Assembly: GCF_003014655.1 (NCBI RefSeq)
Contig: NZ_PYAT01000004.1
Location: 186,001 to 250,000 of the forward strand
Length of the DNA stretch: 64,000 nucleotides
Source of the DNA: Planomicrobium soli
Lineage (GTDB): Bacteria > Bacillota > Bacilli > Bacillales_A > Planococcaceae
Direction of reading: 5' to 3'
Within the stretch, counting starts at the first letter, position 1, and the number at the start of each line of letters is the position of its first letter. This document shows, in pieces, positions 24,764-33,407 of this stretch. Below the pieces are notes generated by a model. It was given only the letters and a program-made list of their open reading frames with translations. It had not been told where the DNA came from and searched no databases. Made by a program: the position numbers and the translations under genes.

Positions 24764-25681
24764 GTGAAAAAGGTATTTATAGTTAGAAAGGTGTTTATGT
24801 TGCTGCTGTTAGTGTCATTGGTGTTTGGAACCACAGTACAGGCTCTCGCAAACGGGTTGCCTGCAACAGGGAAGACGGGTACAGACTCGGCTGTTACATC
24901 AAAAAGCTCAGTAACGGAGAAAATGACATCTGCAGCTGTAGCGGCAAAGTCGGTAAAACTGAACAAGACTTCTGCAACACTTACGAAAGGCAAAACGCTC
25001 ACGTTGACCGCAACCATCAGCCCGGGCAATGCAACAAACAAAACCTTGAAATGGAAAAGTTCAAATACCAAAGTTGCAAAAGTAGACAGCAAAGGGAAAG
25101 TGACAGCCGTCGGAGCGGGCTCCGCTAAAATTACCGTTACGACCAGCAACGGCAAAACGGCCACTGCAGCGATCACCGTCCCTTACAGCAAAAGCTTAAG
25201 TGCGGGAACATGGAAAGCCGGCACCCATTTACCGGCAGGGCGCTATAAAATCACGACAACTTCTTATTCAGGCAATTTGTTCATCGCCGTAGATTCTTAC
25301 GACCGCTATATAAACGAAATTCTTGCGAGCAATGCCAAAAATGGCGTGACGGCGGTAACAACTGACATTAAAAAAGGCGATGAAATCCAGATTATGGGCC
25401 TCGACAAAGTGTTGTTCACCCAAGTAGCCCATAAGAAATCGAACACCTTGCACGCCGGCTACTGGACCGTCGGAAAAGATATCAGCGCCGGAAGATACAA
25501 AGTCACTACGACAGACCGCATGGGAAATTTCATTGTAACTAGAGCCCAGTCGTTGATCGCCAATGAAATTCTTTCAGCCAAACGGAGTGATTATTCGGTC
25601 ACAAGTGTGACGACTACGCTAAAAGATGGGGACCGGATTCAGATTTCTGGGTTGAATAAAGTGAGCTTTGCGAAAAAGTGA
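24764..25681 (+). CDS. Secreted Big_2 Ig-like protein with two C-terminal beta repeats
   Basis: 305 residues from GTG 24764, behind AGAAGGTG. A signal peptide ends at about 'VQALA-NG'. Residues about 65-145 are one bacterial Ig-like group 2 domain ('SVKLNKTSATLTKGKTLTLTATISP', 'WKSSNTKVAKVDSKGKVTAVGAG'). Then come two repeats of about 75 residues each, opening 'LSAGTWKAGTHLPAGRYKI' and 'LHAGYWTVGKDISAGRYKV' and closing 'GDEIQIMGLDKVLF' and 'GDRIQISGLNKVSF'. No sortase or SLH anchor is seen. Probably a cell-surface or matrix adhesion protein. It is a paralogue of 47495-48838, where the same two modules occur in the reverse order. Confidence 0.88.
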   Translation: MKKVFIVRKVFMLLLLVSLVFGTTVQALANGLPATGKTGTDSAVTSKSSVTEKMTSAAVAAKSVKLNKTSATLTKGKTLTLTATISPGNATNKTLKWKSSNTKVAKVDSKGKVTAVGAGSAKITVTTSNGKTATAAITVPYSKSLSAGTWKAGTHLPAGRYKITTTSYSGNLFIAVDSYDRYINEILASNAKNGVTAVTTDIKKGDEIQIMGLDKVLFTQVAHKKSNTLHAGYWTVGKDISAGRYKVTTTDRMGNFIVTRAQSLIANEILSAKRSDYSVTSVTTTLKDGDRIQISGLNKVSFAKK

Positions 25682-25743
25682 CAGGTGAAATCGTGGGTAG
25701 CTGTTAATAGTAATTTTAAGATATCTGCAGTAGTTGATAAAAA

Positions 25744-25781
25744 GAAGCGCATCCTAATTATTGCGGGGATGCGCTTTTTTT
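25744..25781 (+). terminator. Terminator after the Big_2 protein gene
   Basis: AAGCGCATCC pairs with GGATGCGCTT, followed by seven Ts. Confidence 0.92.
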
Positions 25782-25853
25782 GTTGTAATACGCTTACCTT
25801 AAAAGATGAACGAAATAAGTTTGTATCTTCATACGAAATTTTATTAATTTGAA

Positions 25854-25882
25854 TTGACAGTCTCGAAGGGCAGTCATATAAT
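25854..25882 (+). promoter_or_regulatory. Consensus SigA promoter of the amidohydrolase operon
   Basis: TTGACA, exactly 17 bases, TATAAT. It drives the regulator gene at 26030 after a leader of about 140 bases. A consensus promoter in front of a FadR-type regulator implies control by repression. Confidence 0.88.
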
Positions 25883-26029
25883 GCAATTGAATTCAGAATA
25901 TTTAATTAACAATACGGAGAATTTTTAGTAAATATATTTTTAGAGGGAGTTATGGGTTGTTAAAATTGGTCAGGCAACTAGATTACTTGAAAATTATTTT
26001 GAAGTTTTTGCAAAAAGGATGGATGGAAG

Positions 26030-26725
26030 ATGAAGTCTTTGGAACCCATAGGGAAAAAGGAAAAGCTGTATGTGAAAATCGCTCAGCAAATCAATAATGC
26101 CATAGAAAGCGATATGTACAAGCCAGGAGACAAACTGCCGACAGAAAGAGAACTGGCTTCGCAGCTGAATGTAAGCAGGGCATCGATTAGGGAAGCTTTG
26201 GCTGTGTTGGAGATCATGAATGTGATTGACGTGAAGGTAGGCGACGGATCCTATGTAAAGCAGCGGACTTCGAATTTCCAGTTTGAAACTAAAGACAGCA
26301 GCGTATTCGAATTGATCGAAGTAAGGATGTACATTGAATCCGTTATTGTGAAATTGGCAATTGAGCGGGCTACTGAGCAAAACATAAAAGCCATTGAAGC
26401 TACAAACGAGGGGTTGAGGCAGACCATAAAAAACCAAGAACGGATAGATGATTTTTTTAGATATGGTGTGGCGTTCCACAAAAAATTAGCCGAGGCAACG
26501 CAAAATGATGTTTTGATCCAGATTGCCAACAGCCTTTTTGAGCAGGATGCCCATCCACTATGGCGGCATCTGAATATGAAAGTTTTGCTCAGTTACGAAG
26601 CAAGGGAACACCAACTTCATGAACATGAAGGGATTTTGGCCGCAATCAAGACCAAAGATCAGAAAAAAGCTGAAGAACTGATGAAGCACCATATCGAACA
26701 TTTGAAAAATATGTTTTATGAATAA
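26030..26725 (+). CDS. FadR/GntR-family transcriptional regulator
   Basis: 231 residues. Winged helix-turn-helix at about 10-75 ('KLYVKIAQQINNAIESDMYKPGDKLPTERELASQLNVSRASIREALAVLEIMNVIDVK') is the GntR signature. The C-terminal helical FCD ligand domain (about 95-225) has the metal/ligand histidines in 'FHKKLAEAT' and 'EHEGILAAI' and 'HIEHL'. FCD regulators usually sense carboxylic acids. It should repress its own operon and be released by the substrate or product of the amidohydrolase. It starts the operon; the next gene begins 42 bases later. Confidence 0.92.
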   Translation: MKSLEPIGKKEKLYVKIAQQINNAIESDMYKPGDKLPTERELASQLNVSRASIREALAVLEIMNVIDVKVGDGSYVKQRTSNFQFETKDSSVFELIEVRMYIESVIVKLAIERATEQNIKAIEATNEGLRQTIKNQERIDDFFRYGVAFHKKLAEATQNDVLIQIANSLFEQDAHPLWRHLNMKVLLSYEAREHQLHEHEGILAAIKTKDQKKAEELMKHHIEHLKNMFYE

Positions 26726-26767
26726 GAAAAAGATCGGTCTATCATTTTCGTGAGAGGGAGAGAAACT

Positions 26768-28156
26768 ATGCTGGATACTATCATCAAAAATGGGATAGTG
26801 GTCAATGCAGATTCAATTGCCGCCGTAGATATCGGGATCAAAGACGGCGTGATTGTGCAAATTGGAGACAGTAGGTATTTCCCGGAGGCCCAGAACGTGA
26901 TTGATGCTTCAGGTATGGAAGTATATCCTGGGATGATTGATTCTCATGTGCACATCAACTTGAAACTTGGTGAATTTTCTACTCTGGATTCATTTGAAAA
27001 TGCCACAAAAGCTGCGGCGTTTGGAGGAACGACTACCATTATAGAATTTGCAATTCCTTACGAAGGTGAGACTCCATTGGACGCATTGGAACGGAGGTTC
27101 AAGGAGGCGGAAAATCAGTGTTATGTGAACTATTCTTTTCACGGATGTTTTACAGAATCCAATATTAATGAGATTCAACAAGTCAAAGAGCTTATCGGCT
27201 TAGGCATACCAAGCATCAAGATGTTTACGGTTTATGATGGCATCGTCCGGATAAACAAAGGTGCCATCTATGATATTTTAAAGGAAATCGCTGCTCATGA
27301 TGGGTTAGCGTTATTTCATGCTGAGAACAATGAAATCATCACAAGGGAAATAACCAAGCATGTTGAAAAGAAAAACCTTTCACCCGCGGGCCATGCAACG
27401 AGCAGGCCGGCAATTGCAGAAGCCGAGGAAGTGGCCAGCCTGCTAGCTCTTATAGAAGACACAGGAGCCTCTGCTTTATTTGTTCATATGAGTACAGGGA
27501 AAACAAAAGATCTTCTTGACTATTACAGGGAAGAAAAAAATCTTCCCGTTTTTACGGAAGTATGCACTCATTATCTATCATTAGAAGGAGATGTTTACAG
27601 GGAGGAAAAAGGCCAGCTGTATATTTGCAGTCCGCCAATTCGGGAAAAAGAAGAAAAAGAGGCATTATGGCAAATGATTTCTGAGGGTTTGGTGGATTTG
27701 GTGAACAGCGATCATTGTTGCTATGATTCAGCACAAAAAAATAAATACAAAGACTATTTTCCAAATGCTCCGAACGGTCTGCCTGGCGTGGAAACAAGAG
27801 GAATCGTCTATTACAGTGAAGGGGTCCAGGGAGGACGAATAAACCGGCAGCAATTTGCGGCAACAACTTCGACGAACACAGCGAAAATTATGGGCATGTA
27901 TCCAAAAAAGGGCAGGATAGATGTTGGAAGCGATGCTGACCTAACAATCATTGATCCCGAATTTATCCAGCTACTCGCATCCGATCAGTTGCATATGCAG
28001 ACCGACTATACGCCGTTCGAAGGAAAAGAGCTAAAAGGAAGAGTAGTGCACACACTAGTAGGAGGCCAGCATGTCATCGCTGATGGTGAACTCGTAGATG
28101 AGCAGTTTCATGGATCCTTTGTCAAAAGAGCAAAACCGATAAAGCAGGAGGGATAA
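26768..28156 (+). CDS. Cyclic amidohydrolase (hydantoinase/dihydropyrimidinase/allantoinase type)
   Basis: 462 residues from ATG 26768, behind GAGAGGGAG. Binuclear metal amidohydrolase. H60 and H62 in 'MIDSHVHINL', the carboxylated lysine K151 in 'GIPSIKMFTVYDG', H in 'ALFHAENNE', H in 'ALFVHMST' and D in 'LVNSDHCCYD' are all present. The enzyme should open a cyclic amide (hydantoin, dihydropyrimidine or allantoin). Its permease partner starts one base after the stop. No carbamoylase or hydantoin racemase follows, so the pathway must continue elsewhere. Exact substrate is open. Confidence 0.9.
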   Translation: MLDTIIKNGIVVNADSIAAVDIGIKDGVIVQIGDSRYFPEAQNVIDASGMEVYPGMIDSHVHINLKLGEFSTLDSFENATKAAAFGGTTTIIEFAIPYEGETPLDALERRFKEAENQCYVNYSFHGCFTESNINEIQQVKELIGLGIPSIKMFTVYDGIVRINKGAIYDILKEIAAHDGLALFHAENNEIITREITKHVEKKNLSPAGHATSRPAIAEAEEVASLLALIEDTGASALFVHMSTGKTKDLLDYYREEKNLPVFTEVCTHYLSLEGDVYREEKGQLYICSPPIREKEEKEALWQMISEGLVDLVNSDHCCYDSAQKNKYKDYFPNAPNGLPGVETRGIVYYSEGVQGGRINRQQFAATTSTNTAKIMGMYPKKGRIDVGSDADLTIIDPEFIQLLASDQLHMQTDYTPFEGKELKGRVVHTLVGGQHVIADGELVDEQFHGSFVKRAKPIKQEG

Positions 28157-28157
28157 C

Positions 28158-29549
28158 ATGACTAGTGCTACTAAAGAGCGGCCCGACCAACCAGGAAAGT
28201 CCAATAAACTGAACCTGAGCGGGAAAGACATTATGCCGACAAATGACAGTGAGCGATCGGTTTCTAGCCTGGGCTTTTTCATGATAAGTGTTGGCATGTA
28301 TGTTCAATTGGTTTCTTTTATCGCAGGAGCGCAACTTTATCCAGGGTTATCTCCAATTGCGATTATCTTATCCGCTGTACTCGGGAATCTTATTGTGTGG
28401 GTGCTCCTTGTCTTGACGGGGGACATCGGCCTTAAACATGGCATACCTTATGCAGTATACGCCCGTGCACCTTTCGGTTACCTTGGTGCGCATATTCCAG
28501 CGTTGATCAGAGCATTGCCGGCCATTTTCTGGTTCGGTTTCCAAACTTGGCTTGGATCTTTGGCTATCAACGAAATCATGATTGCTTTGACTGGATACTC
28601 CAATCTAACTTTGATCATCATCATTTTTGGGGCTTTTCAAATTTACAATACGGCATCCGGTATTAATGCGATTGAAAAATTTGACTGGGTAGCGACTCCA
28701 GTGCTTTTCATAACAGGTTTATATATTCTTTATTTTATGATTACGCAATATAATATTACGTTAGCCGATTTTATGACTCCTGGAGAAGGGGGAACTTCCT
28801 TTGTAACGGCAATGGCCATCATGGCGGGCGCTCAAATAACTATGGCCGTTAGTATTGCAGACATGACAAGGTTCATGGAAAGAGGAAGGGACGAAAGTTT
28901 TTTCAAATTGAACAAAGGAAGTATGCATTCCCAGTTCTGGGGATTGATCATCCCGATGGCTTTGTTTGTGGCAATCGGAATGGTCAGCGGGATTGCAACA
29001 GGAGAATGGAACCCTATTACAGTAATGACGGATATCTTTAGCGACAATATCTTCTTATTGGTTTTCGTGTTGGCTGCGTTTGTTATTTTTGCCCAAGTTG
29101 CATCCAACACTGGACAAAACTTGATGCCCCCAGGTTATGTGTTCGTCAATCTCTTCCCGCATAAACTGAAATTCAGTACAGCTGTTATAATAGCAGGAAT
29201 TATCGGCCTGCTGGTTCAGCCATGGCAATTCGCGGAATACGTTTCCACTATATTATTGATTATTTCTTTGCTTCTAGGCCCGATACTTGGAATAATGGTC
29301 AGCGACTACTATTTCGTTAGAAAAAGAAAGTTGTCCATTGATGATCTCTATAATGAGCATGGGCAATACAGATATATGAGCAATTTTAACCCTGCGGCTT
29401 TTATCGTCTTTGTTCCAGGAATATTATCCGGATTGTTTTTCCCGGACTACGCCTTCTTCATTTCAATGGGAGTCGGGGCGGTCGTCTATTATTTTCTCAT
29501 GACCAAATGGATCATAAAAAAATATCCGCAAAAAGAAGTGGCAAAATAG
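28158..29549 (+). CDS. NCS1-family nucleobase/hydantoin/allantoin permease
   Basis: 463 residues with about 12 membrane helices. NCS1 motifs: 'LGFFMISVGMYVQLVSFIAGAQLYPGLSPIAI' (TM1), 'HGIPYAVYARAPFGYLGAHIPALIRALPAIFWFGFQTWLG' (TM3), 'ADMTRFM' in the loop, and 'GPILGIMVSDYYFVRKRKL' near TM10. Imports the amidohydrolase substrate by cation symport. It overlaps the upstream gene's ribosome region and ends the three-gene operon. Confidence 0.93.
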   Translation: MTSATKERPDQPGKSNKLNLSGKDIMPTNDSERSVSSLGFFMISVGMYVQLVSFIAGAQLYPGLSPIAIILSAVLGNLIVWVLLVLTGDIGLKHGIPYAVYARAPFGYLGAHIPALIRALPAIFWFGFQTWLGSLAINEIMIALTGYSNLTLIIIIFGAFQIYNTASGINAIEKFDWVATPVLFITGLYILYFMITQYNITLADFMTPGEGGTSFVTAMAIMAGAQITMAVSIADMTRFMERGRDESFFKLNKGSMHSQFWGLIIPMALFVAIGMVSGIATGEWNPITVMTDIFSDNIFLLVFVLAAFVIFAQVASNTGQNLMPPGYVFVNLFPHKLKFSTAVIIAGIIGLLVQPWQFAEYVSTILLIISLLLGPILGIMVSDYYFVRKRKLSIDDLYNEHGQYRYMSNFNPAAFIVFVPGILSGLFFPDYAFFISMGVGAVVYYFLMTKWIIKKYPQKEVAK

Positions 29550-29689
29550 GCAGAAGAACAAACCGAACTGCCCCAAATAAAGCAGCAGTGAAACTAACAA
29601 ATTTCAACTTACTTTACTAGACCTGTAGGCAAGTGAAACTTTTGAAACCCTGTATTATTGACGCTAGGCTGGGATGTCTCATCGGACGA

Positions 29690-29790
29690 GACCTTCTCTA
29701 TGACTTCATCTATGGTATAGCGACTATGGCAAAGTACATGGCGATGGACAGTACAATTTCTCTTTTGTCGGTATGTCCCTGTTATGAAAC
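29690..29790 (+). pseudogene. Remnant of a LexA/S24 domain like that of the helicase fusion
   Basis: A translated stretch 'IYGIATMAKYMAMDSTISLLSVCPCYE' matches the end of the helicase fusion ('IDGEATMKKYMAMGSEILLLSENPSYE'), including the run of bases AAGTACATGGCGATGG. The catalytic lysine position reads Ala here. It is followed, as is the intact gene, by a hairpin with AGAAACC/GGTTTCT. Nothing upstream of it is recognisable. Confidence 0.65.
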
Positions 29791-29794
29791 GGCG

Positions 29795-29836
29795 GCCCCC
29801 TCTAGAAACCTTTTGGTTTCTAGAGGGGGCTTTTTA
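29795..29836 (+). terminator. Perfect hairpin with the element-type AGAAACC/GGTTTCT core
   Basis: GCCCCCTCTAGAAACC and GGTTTCTAGAGGGGGC form a perfect 16-bp stem with loop TTTT and a T5 tail. The core equals that of the dispersed elements, but no 21-bp units follow. Confidence 0.88.
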
Positions 29837-30181
29837 ATTTCGATCTACATTGAAAAACAAGCGGTTTTATCTCAAGCGATGATGTTGTCTATCGACTGGC
29901 AAGCTGAAATTGCATGCCAAATCATTATTTCCTATAAGGATAAAAAGAAAAAGCCGAAGATGAACTATCTAAAAACACATTGACAGTCTTTTGAAATTAA
30001 CTATATCATTAGCCCATATTCTGATTATTTAAAAAGTTATAAATGCAGGTAACTGTATAAGTACTTTACAACGACCTATTTAAAAATCATCTAATTATTT
30101 CACCACTATGTGCTTAAGGAAGAAAGGAGCAAAACTTTTAACAATCAGATTCATTAAAAAAGAGGAACGAGGTGAATTCCA

Positions 30182-31654
30182 GTGAAGCAGAAAAAATCGA
30201 TCAAATTCAAGCTTATGCTGATTTTGATCACATTGTCTTCCGTGCACCTGATTGGAAATTGGGTGACGAATAATGCGAACAGCAACATAAGAGAAGAATA
30301 TGATCATTACATCAATGAAAATAGGAGGTTAAGCACACTTCCTGTTCTCATAAACGAATTGGCGACCAAATTTGATGTTCTGACGAGAACGAGAAGTAAT
30401 GAAACAATTAATCAGATTGGGCTGATCAATGATGAAATCTCTTCTATCCTAGAGTCGGTCCAGCCAGCAATCCAAGGGGACAGGGAAAGTCTCATGCATG
30501 TCAGGGTTTTATCGAATATGCACCGCTATCAGCAGGAAAAAGCCCACAACATTATCATCGATCAGCAAAACGGCAGTGAAAGCTATAGGGAAGTGGTCTA
30601 TATCAAGAATTTGTATATTTATATGAACCGCTCTTCACAGTCCTTGATGATGTCTTATCAGGGATCTAGCAGTAAAAACTTTGAAACCACTATGGAGAAA
30701 ATCAGACAGGAAGAAGTGAGTATCAACTCGATTCTTATTCTTTTCGGGTTTTTCAGCATTATTTTCGCCTTTATGCTTTTGAAGGATATTTTCAGGACTT
30801 TGAAGGAACTCTCGACAAATGCAAAGCTGTTGGCTGAAGAAAATTGGCATTTGCCGGATATCCAAGAAATTCAGTATAAAGAACTGGATCATGTCGCAAA
30901 TGCCTTCAACAAAATGAAAGAGGGCATCAATACGTACATTACGGAACTGAATGAAAAAGCGGAGGTTGAACTTCAACTGCAAAAGCAGAGCCTGATGACC
31001 ATTGAAAAAGAAAAACTCCTGAAAGAATCGCAACTACTAAATCTGCAAATGCAGATGAACCCGCACTTTTTATTTAATACGTTAAATATGGTTGGCAGAA
31101 CCGCCATGTTGGAGGATAACCAGTCCACGATAAAATTGATCGAATCAATCTCTGTCATGTTGCGCTTCAATTTGGAGAATGAAGGGAAGATGGTTCCGCT
31201 GAGCGATGAACTGAATGCATTGCAGGCTTATATCTTTATCCAAGGAATGCGTTTTCAGGAACGGATCACTTTCTCCATGAACAATGAAGTGGATATGGAA
31301 CCTTTCCTGATTCCCCCATTAAGCCTTCAGCCAATTGTGGAAAATTGTTTGATACACGGCCTCGATGACACGGTATCAGGGGGAGAAGTGAATATTAACA
31401 TAAGCGTAAAGGAAGACGCAGCGGAAATTATCATTCAAGACAACGGCAAAGGAATTGAAGAAGAGAAAGTAAAACGCATTTTGAATTCGGAGGATGAAGC
31501 GCAATTGCCAAAGGAAAAGAAAAAGAGCATCGGCTTGGCCAATGTGAAAAAAAGATTGGAACTGACCTTCAATCAGGGCGATTTAATGCAAATTTATAGC
31601 ACCCTGAATAAAGGTACTACAGTGCAAATAAAATTACCAAGGAAGGCAGGATGA
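30182..31654 (+). CDS. YesM/LytS-type sensor histidine kinase
   Basis: 490 residues from GTG 30182, behind GAGGTGAATT. TM1 about 8-28, a mainly helical external domain, TM2 about 183-205, HAMP-like linker, then the His_kinase domain with phospho-acceptor H295 in 'NPHFLFNTLNMVGRTA', and the ATPase domain with N-box 'LSLQPIVENCLIHGL' and G-box 'IIQDNGKGI'. It senses an extracellular carbon source and phosphorylates the AraC-type regulator encoded 4 bases downstream. Confidence 0.94.
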   Translation: MKQKKSIKFKLMLILITLSSVHLIGNWVTNNANSNIREEYDHYINENRRLSTLPVLINELATKFDVLTRTRSNETINQIGLINDEISSILESVQPAIQGDRESLMHVRVLSNMHRYQQEKAHNIIIDQQNGSESYREVVYIKNLYIYMNRSSQSLMMSYQGSSSKNFETTMEKIRQEEVSINSILILFGFFSIIFAFMLLKDIFRTLKELSTNAKLLAEENWHLPDIQEIQYKELDHVANAFNKMKEGINTYITELNEKAEVELQLQKQSLMTIEKEKLLKESQLLNLQMQMNPHFLFNTLNMVGRTAMLEDNQSTIKLIESISVMLRFNLENEGKMVPLSDELNALQAYIFIQGMRFQERITFSMNNEVDMEPFLIPPLSLQPIVENCLIHGLDDTVSGGEVNINISVKEDAAEIIIQDNGKGIEEEKVKRILNSEDEAQLPKEKKKSIGLANVKKRLELTFNQGDLMQIYSTLNKGTTVQIKLPRKAG

Positions 31655-31658
31655 TTCC

Positions 31659-33206
31659 ATGCTGCAATTGATGATTGTAGAAGATGAAGTGATTGAGAGA
31701 AAATCCATCCATTTTATTTTGAACAAGTATTTTAAGGAGAAAATAGAAATTGTCGGCGAAGCCGCAAATGGCATAGAAGCTGTGGAAAAAGCATTGGAAA
31801 CTAAACCGGATATCATATTGATGGATATCAATATGCCGGAGATGGACGGCCTGACAGCTTCGGCGGAAGTGAAAAAAAAAATTCCTGAATGCGAAATAAT
31901 CATCTTAACAGCTTACGGACAATTCGATTATGCAAAAAAATCGATTGAAATCGGTATTACCGATTATCTAGTCAAACCGTATTCCAATGAGGATTTCTGC
32001 AGGTCGATGGAACGGCTCATTCTGAAAGTGAACCAAAAGAAAAGCGAAACCAGTGATGTGCGGTTATTGAAAAAGCGGACAGAGCGGATGTCCCTTTTTA
32101 TTGAAAGGGAAATGATCATGGAATTGGTGCATTCCAGAGAAATTTCAATAGATAAAGTGATGCAGCTGAAAGAGTTTTTGGAAATTCAAGATGAAAAATT
32201 CAAGTGCCTTATTTACCGTTCCACATTGGAAGAGAAATTCAGCGATGCTGTTATATCGAAAGTCATTGCGAGCTATAAAGCAGTAACGCCCCACATCATC
32301 TGTTTTTCATTTTTTAATGAGTTCGTTCTTTTTCTTTTTTCCGATAGCATCGAACAAAAAGCGGCAAGCTCGGTTTTCAAAGATCTTCATATGAGGATAC
32401 AGGAAGAGCTGAAACAAGTGGACTCATTGCCGACCTTGTTAGGGGAAAGTGCCGTCTATCAAGATGTAGGTAAAATCAATGATTCTTATAAAGAGGCAAA
32501 AAAGCAGTTTCAGCGTAATTTATCCCTGTTGAACCAAGAGATAAACAGTAAAAAACCCAATTTATATAAGCAGGAAAATTTGCTTTGCGAAAAAATCTTG
32601 AATACGGAAATCCATGAAGCTATGGCCCTTTTAGAAAAAATTCTCCTGGAAATCGTCAGCAAGGGAGAACTGGAACAAATAAAGCGTTATGCCCAGCAGC
32701 TATGCATTCTGATTGAAAGACGGGTCATCCAATTTTACGATGGACACTTCAAGCTGAAAGACGTGGACAATGTTCTGAACGAAATTGAAGAGATTGAAGG
32801 GATCAAAGAATTGGCGTTTTATATGGAAGAAGTGGTGATTGACCTCATCATGTACATCGAGGAAAAACGGCAGGATCAGCCAAATCGAATGACGGAGAAA
32901 GTGAAGCTTTACATAAAAGAGAATTATAAGAATTATGATATTTCCCTCAATCAGATGGCCGACCACATTGGGGTCAGTTCGTTTTACCTCAGCCGTTCTT
33001 TCAAGAAACAAGAAGGCATGTCATTTAAAGAATTCCTAACAAAAATACGAATGGATGAAGCCATCCGCCATATGGAAGAGGGGAAGAAAACCATTCAGGA
33101 TATTGCGTTGGAAGCAGGATATACAGATCCGAATTATTTTAGCAAGGCCTTCAGGAAATACACCGGATTATCTCCCAGAGAATACATGCAAAATTTCAAA
33201 AGATAA
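31659..33206 (+). CDS. YesN-type response regulator with AraC DNA-binding domain
   Basis: 515 residues. Receiver domain 1-120 with acidic pocket E8/D9, phospho-site D56 in 'IILMDINMPEMDG', T at 'ILTAYG' and K106 in 'YLVKPYS'. A long helical linker follows, then an AraC/XylS double helix-turn-helix at about 415-515 ('ISLNQMADHIGVSSFYLSRSFKKQEGMSFKEFL', 'IQDIALEAGYTDPNYFSKAFRKYTGLSPREY'). It likely activates the TRAP transporter and catabolic genes starting at 33404. Confidence 0.95.
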   Translation: MLQLMIVEDEVIERKSIHFILNKYFKEKIEIVGEAANGIEAVEKALETKPDIILMDINMPEMDGLTASAEVKKKIPECEIIILTAYGQFDYAKKSIEIGITDYLVKPYSNEDFCRSMERLILKVNQKKSETSDVRLLKKRTERMSLFIEREMIMELVHSREISIDKVMQLKEFLEIQDEKFKCLIYRSTLEEKFSDAVISKVIASYKAVTPHIICFSFFNEFVLFLFSDSIEQKAASSVFKDLHMRIQEELKQVDSLPTLLGESAVYQDVGKINDSYKEAKKQFQRNLSLLNQEINSKKPNLYKQENLLCEKILNTEIHEAMALLEKILLEIVSKGELEQIKRYAQQLCILIERRVIQFYDGHFKLKDVDNVLNEIEEIEGIKELAFYMEEVVIDLIMYIEEKRQDQPNRMTEKVKLYIKENYKNYDISLNQMADHIGVSSFYLSRSFKKQEGMSFKEFLTKIRMDEAIRHMEEGKKTIQDIALEAGYTDPNYFSKAFRKYTGLSPREYMQNFKR

Positions 33207-33305
33207 AAGTTAGGACAAAAAATTCCAGGTATGGCAACTTATCACCGTAGTTATCAGAAAATTCAGATGATAATATTGAGACAGAAACTAAAAGGGGGAG
33301 AGAAA

Positions 33306-33407
33306 ATGCAAAGACAGAATGTAAGCGTTAACATTATTGCGGTTCAACGGGATAGAGAGGAAATAGCCATGGCGCTAGAATCTGTGAAAGGGGAGCTGAA
33401 GAGATGA
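33306..33407 (+). CDS. 33-residue leader ORF before the TRAP operon
   Basis: ATG follows AAAGGGGGAG closely, and the stop overlaps the DctP start as ATGA. The peptide 'MQRQNVSVNIIAVQRDREEI' onward is not recognised. It contains the CcpA cre site in its first third. Translational coupling to DctP is possible; it may be a chance frame over a regulatory region. Confidence 0.4.
   Translation: MQRQNVSVNIIAVQRDREEIAMALESVKGELKR
33320..33333 (+). promoter_or_regulatory. CcpA catabolite-repression (cre) site
   Basis: TGTAAGCGTTAACA matches the consensus TGWAAGCGYTWWCA at every position. It lies 71 bases before the DctP start, where bound CcpA would block initiation or elongation of the catabolic operon when preferred sugars are present. 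Confidence 0.82.

Noticed and set aside
24649-25176. Hydrophobic minus-strand frames opposite the Big_2 genes (also 48043-48858)
   Set aside because: Val/Ala-rich minus frames are expected opposite Thr/Lys-rich Ig-like repeats.
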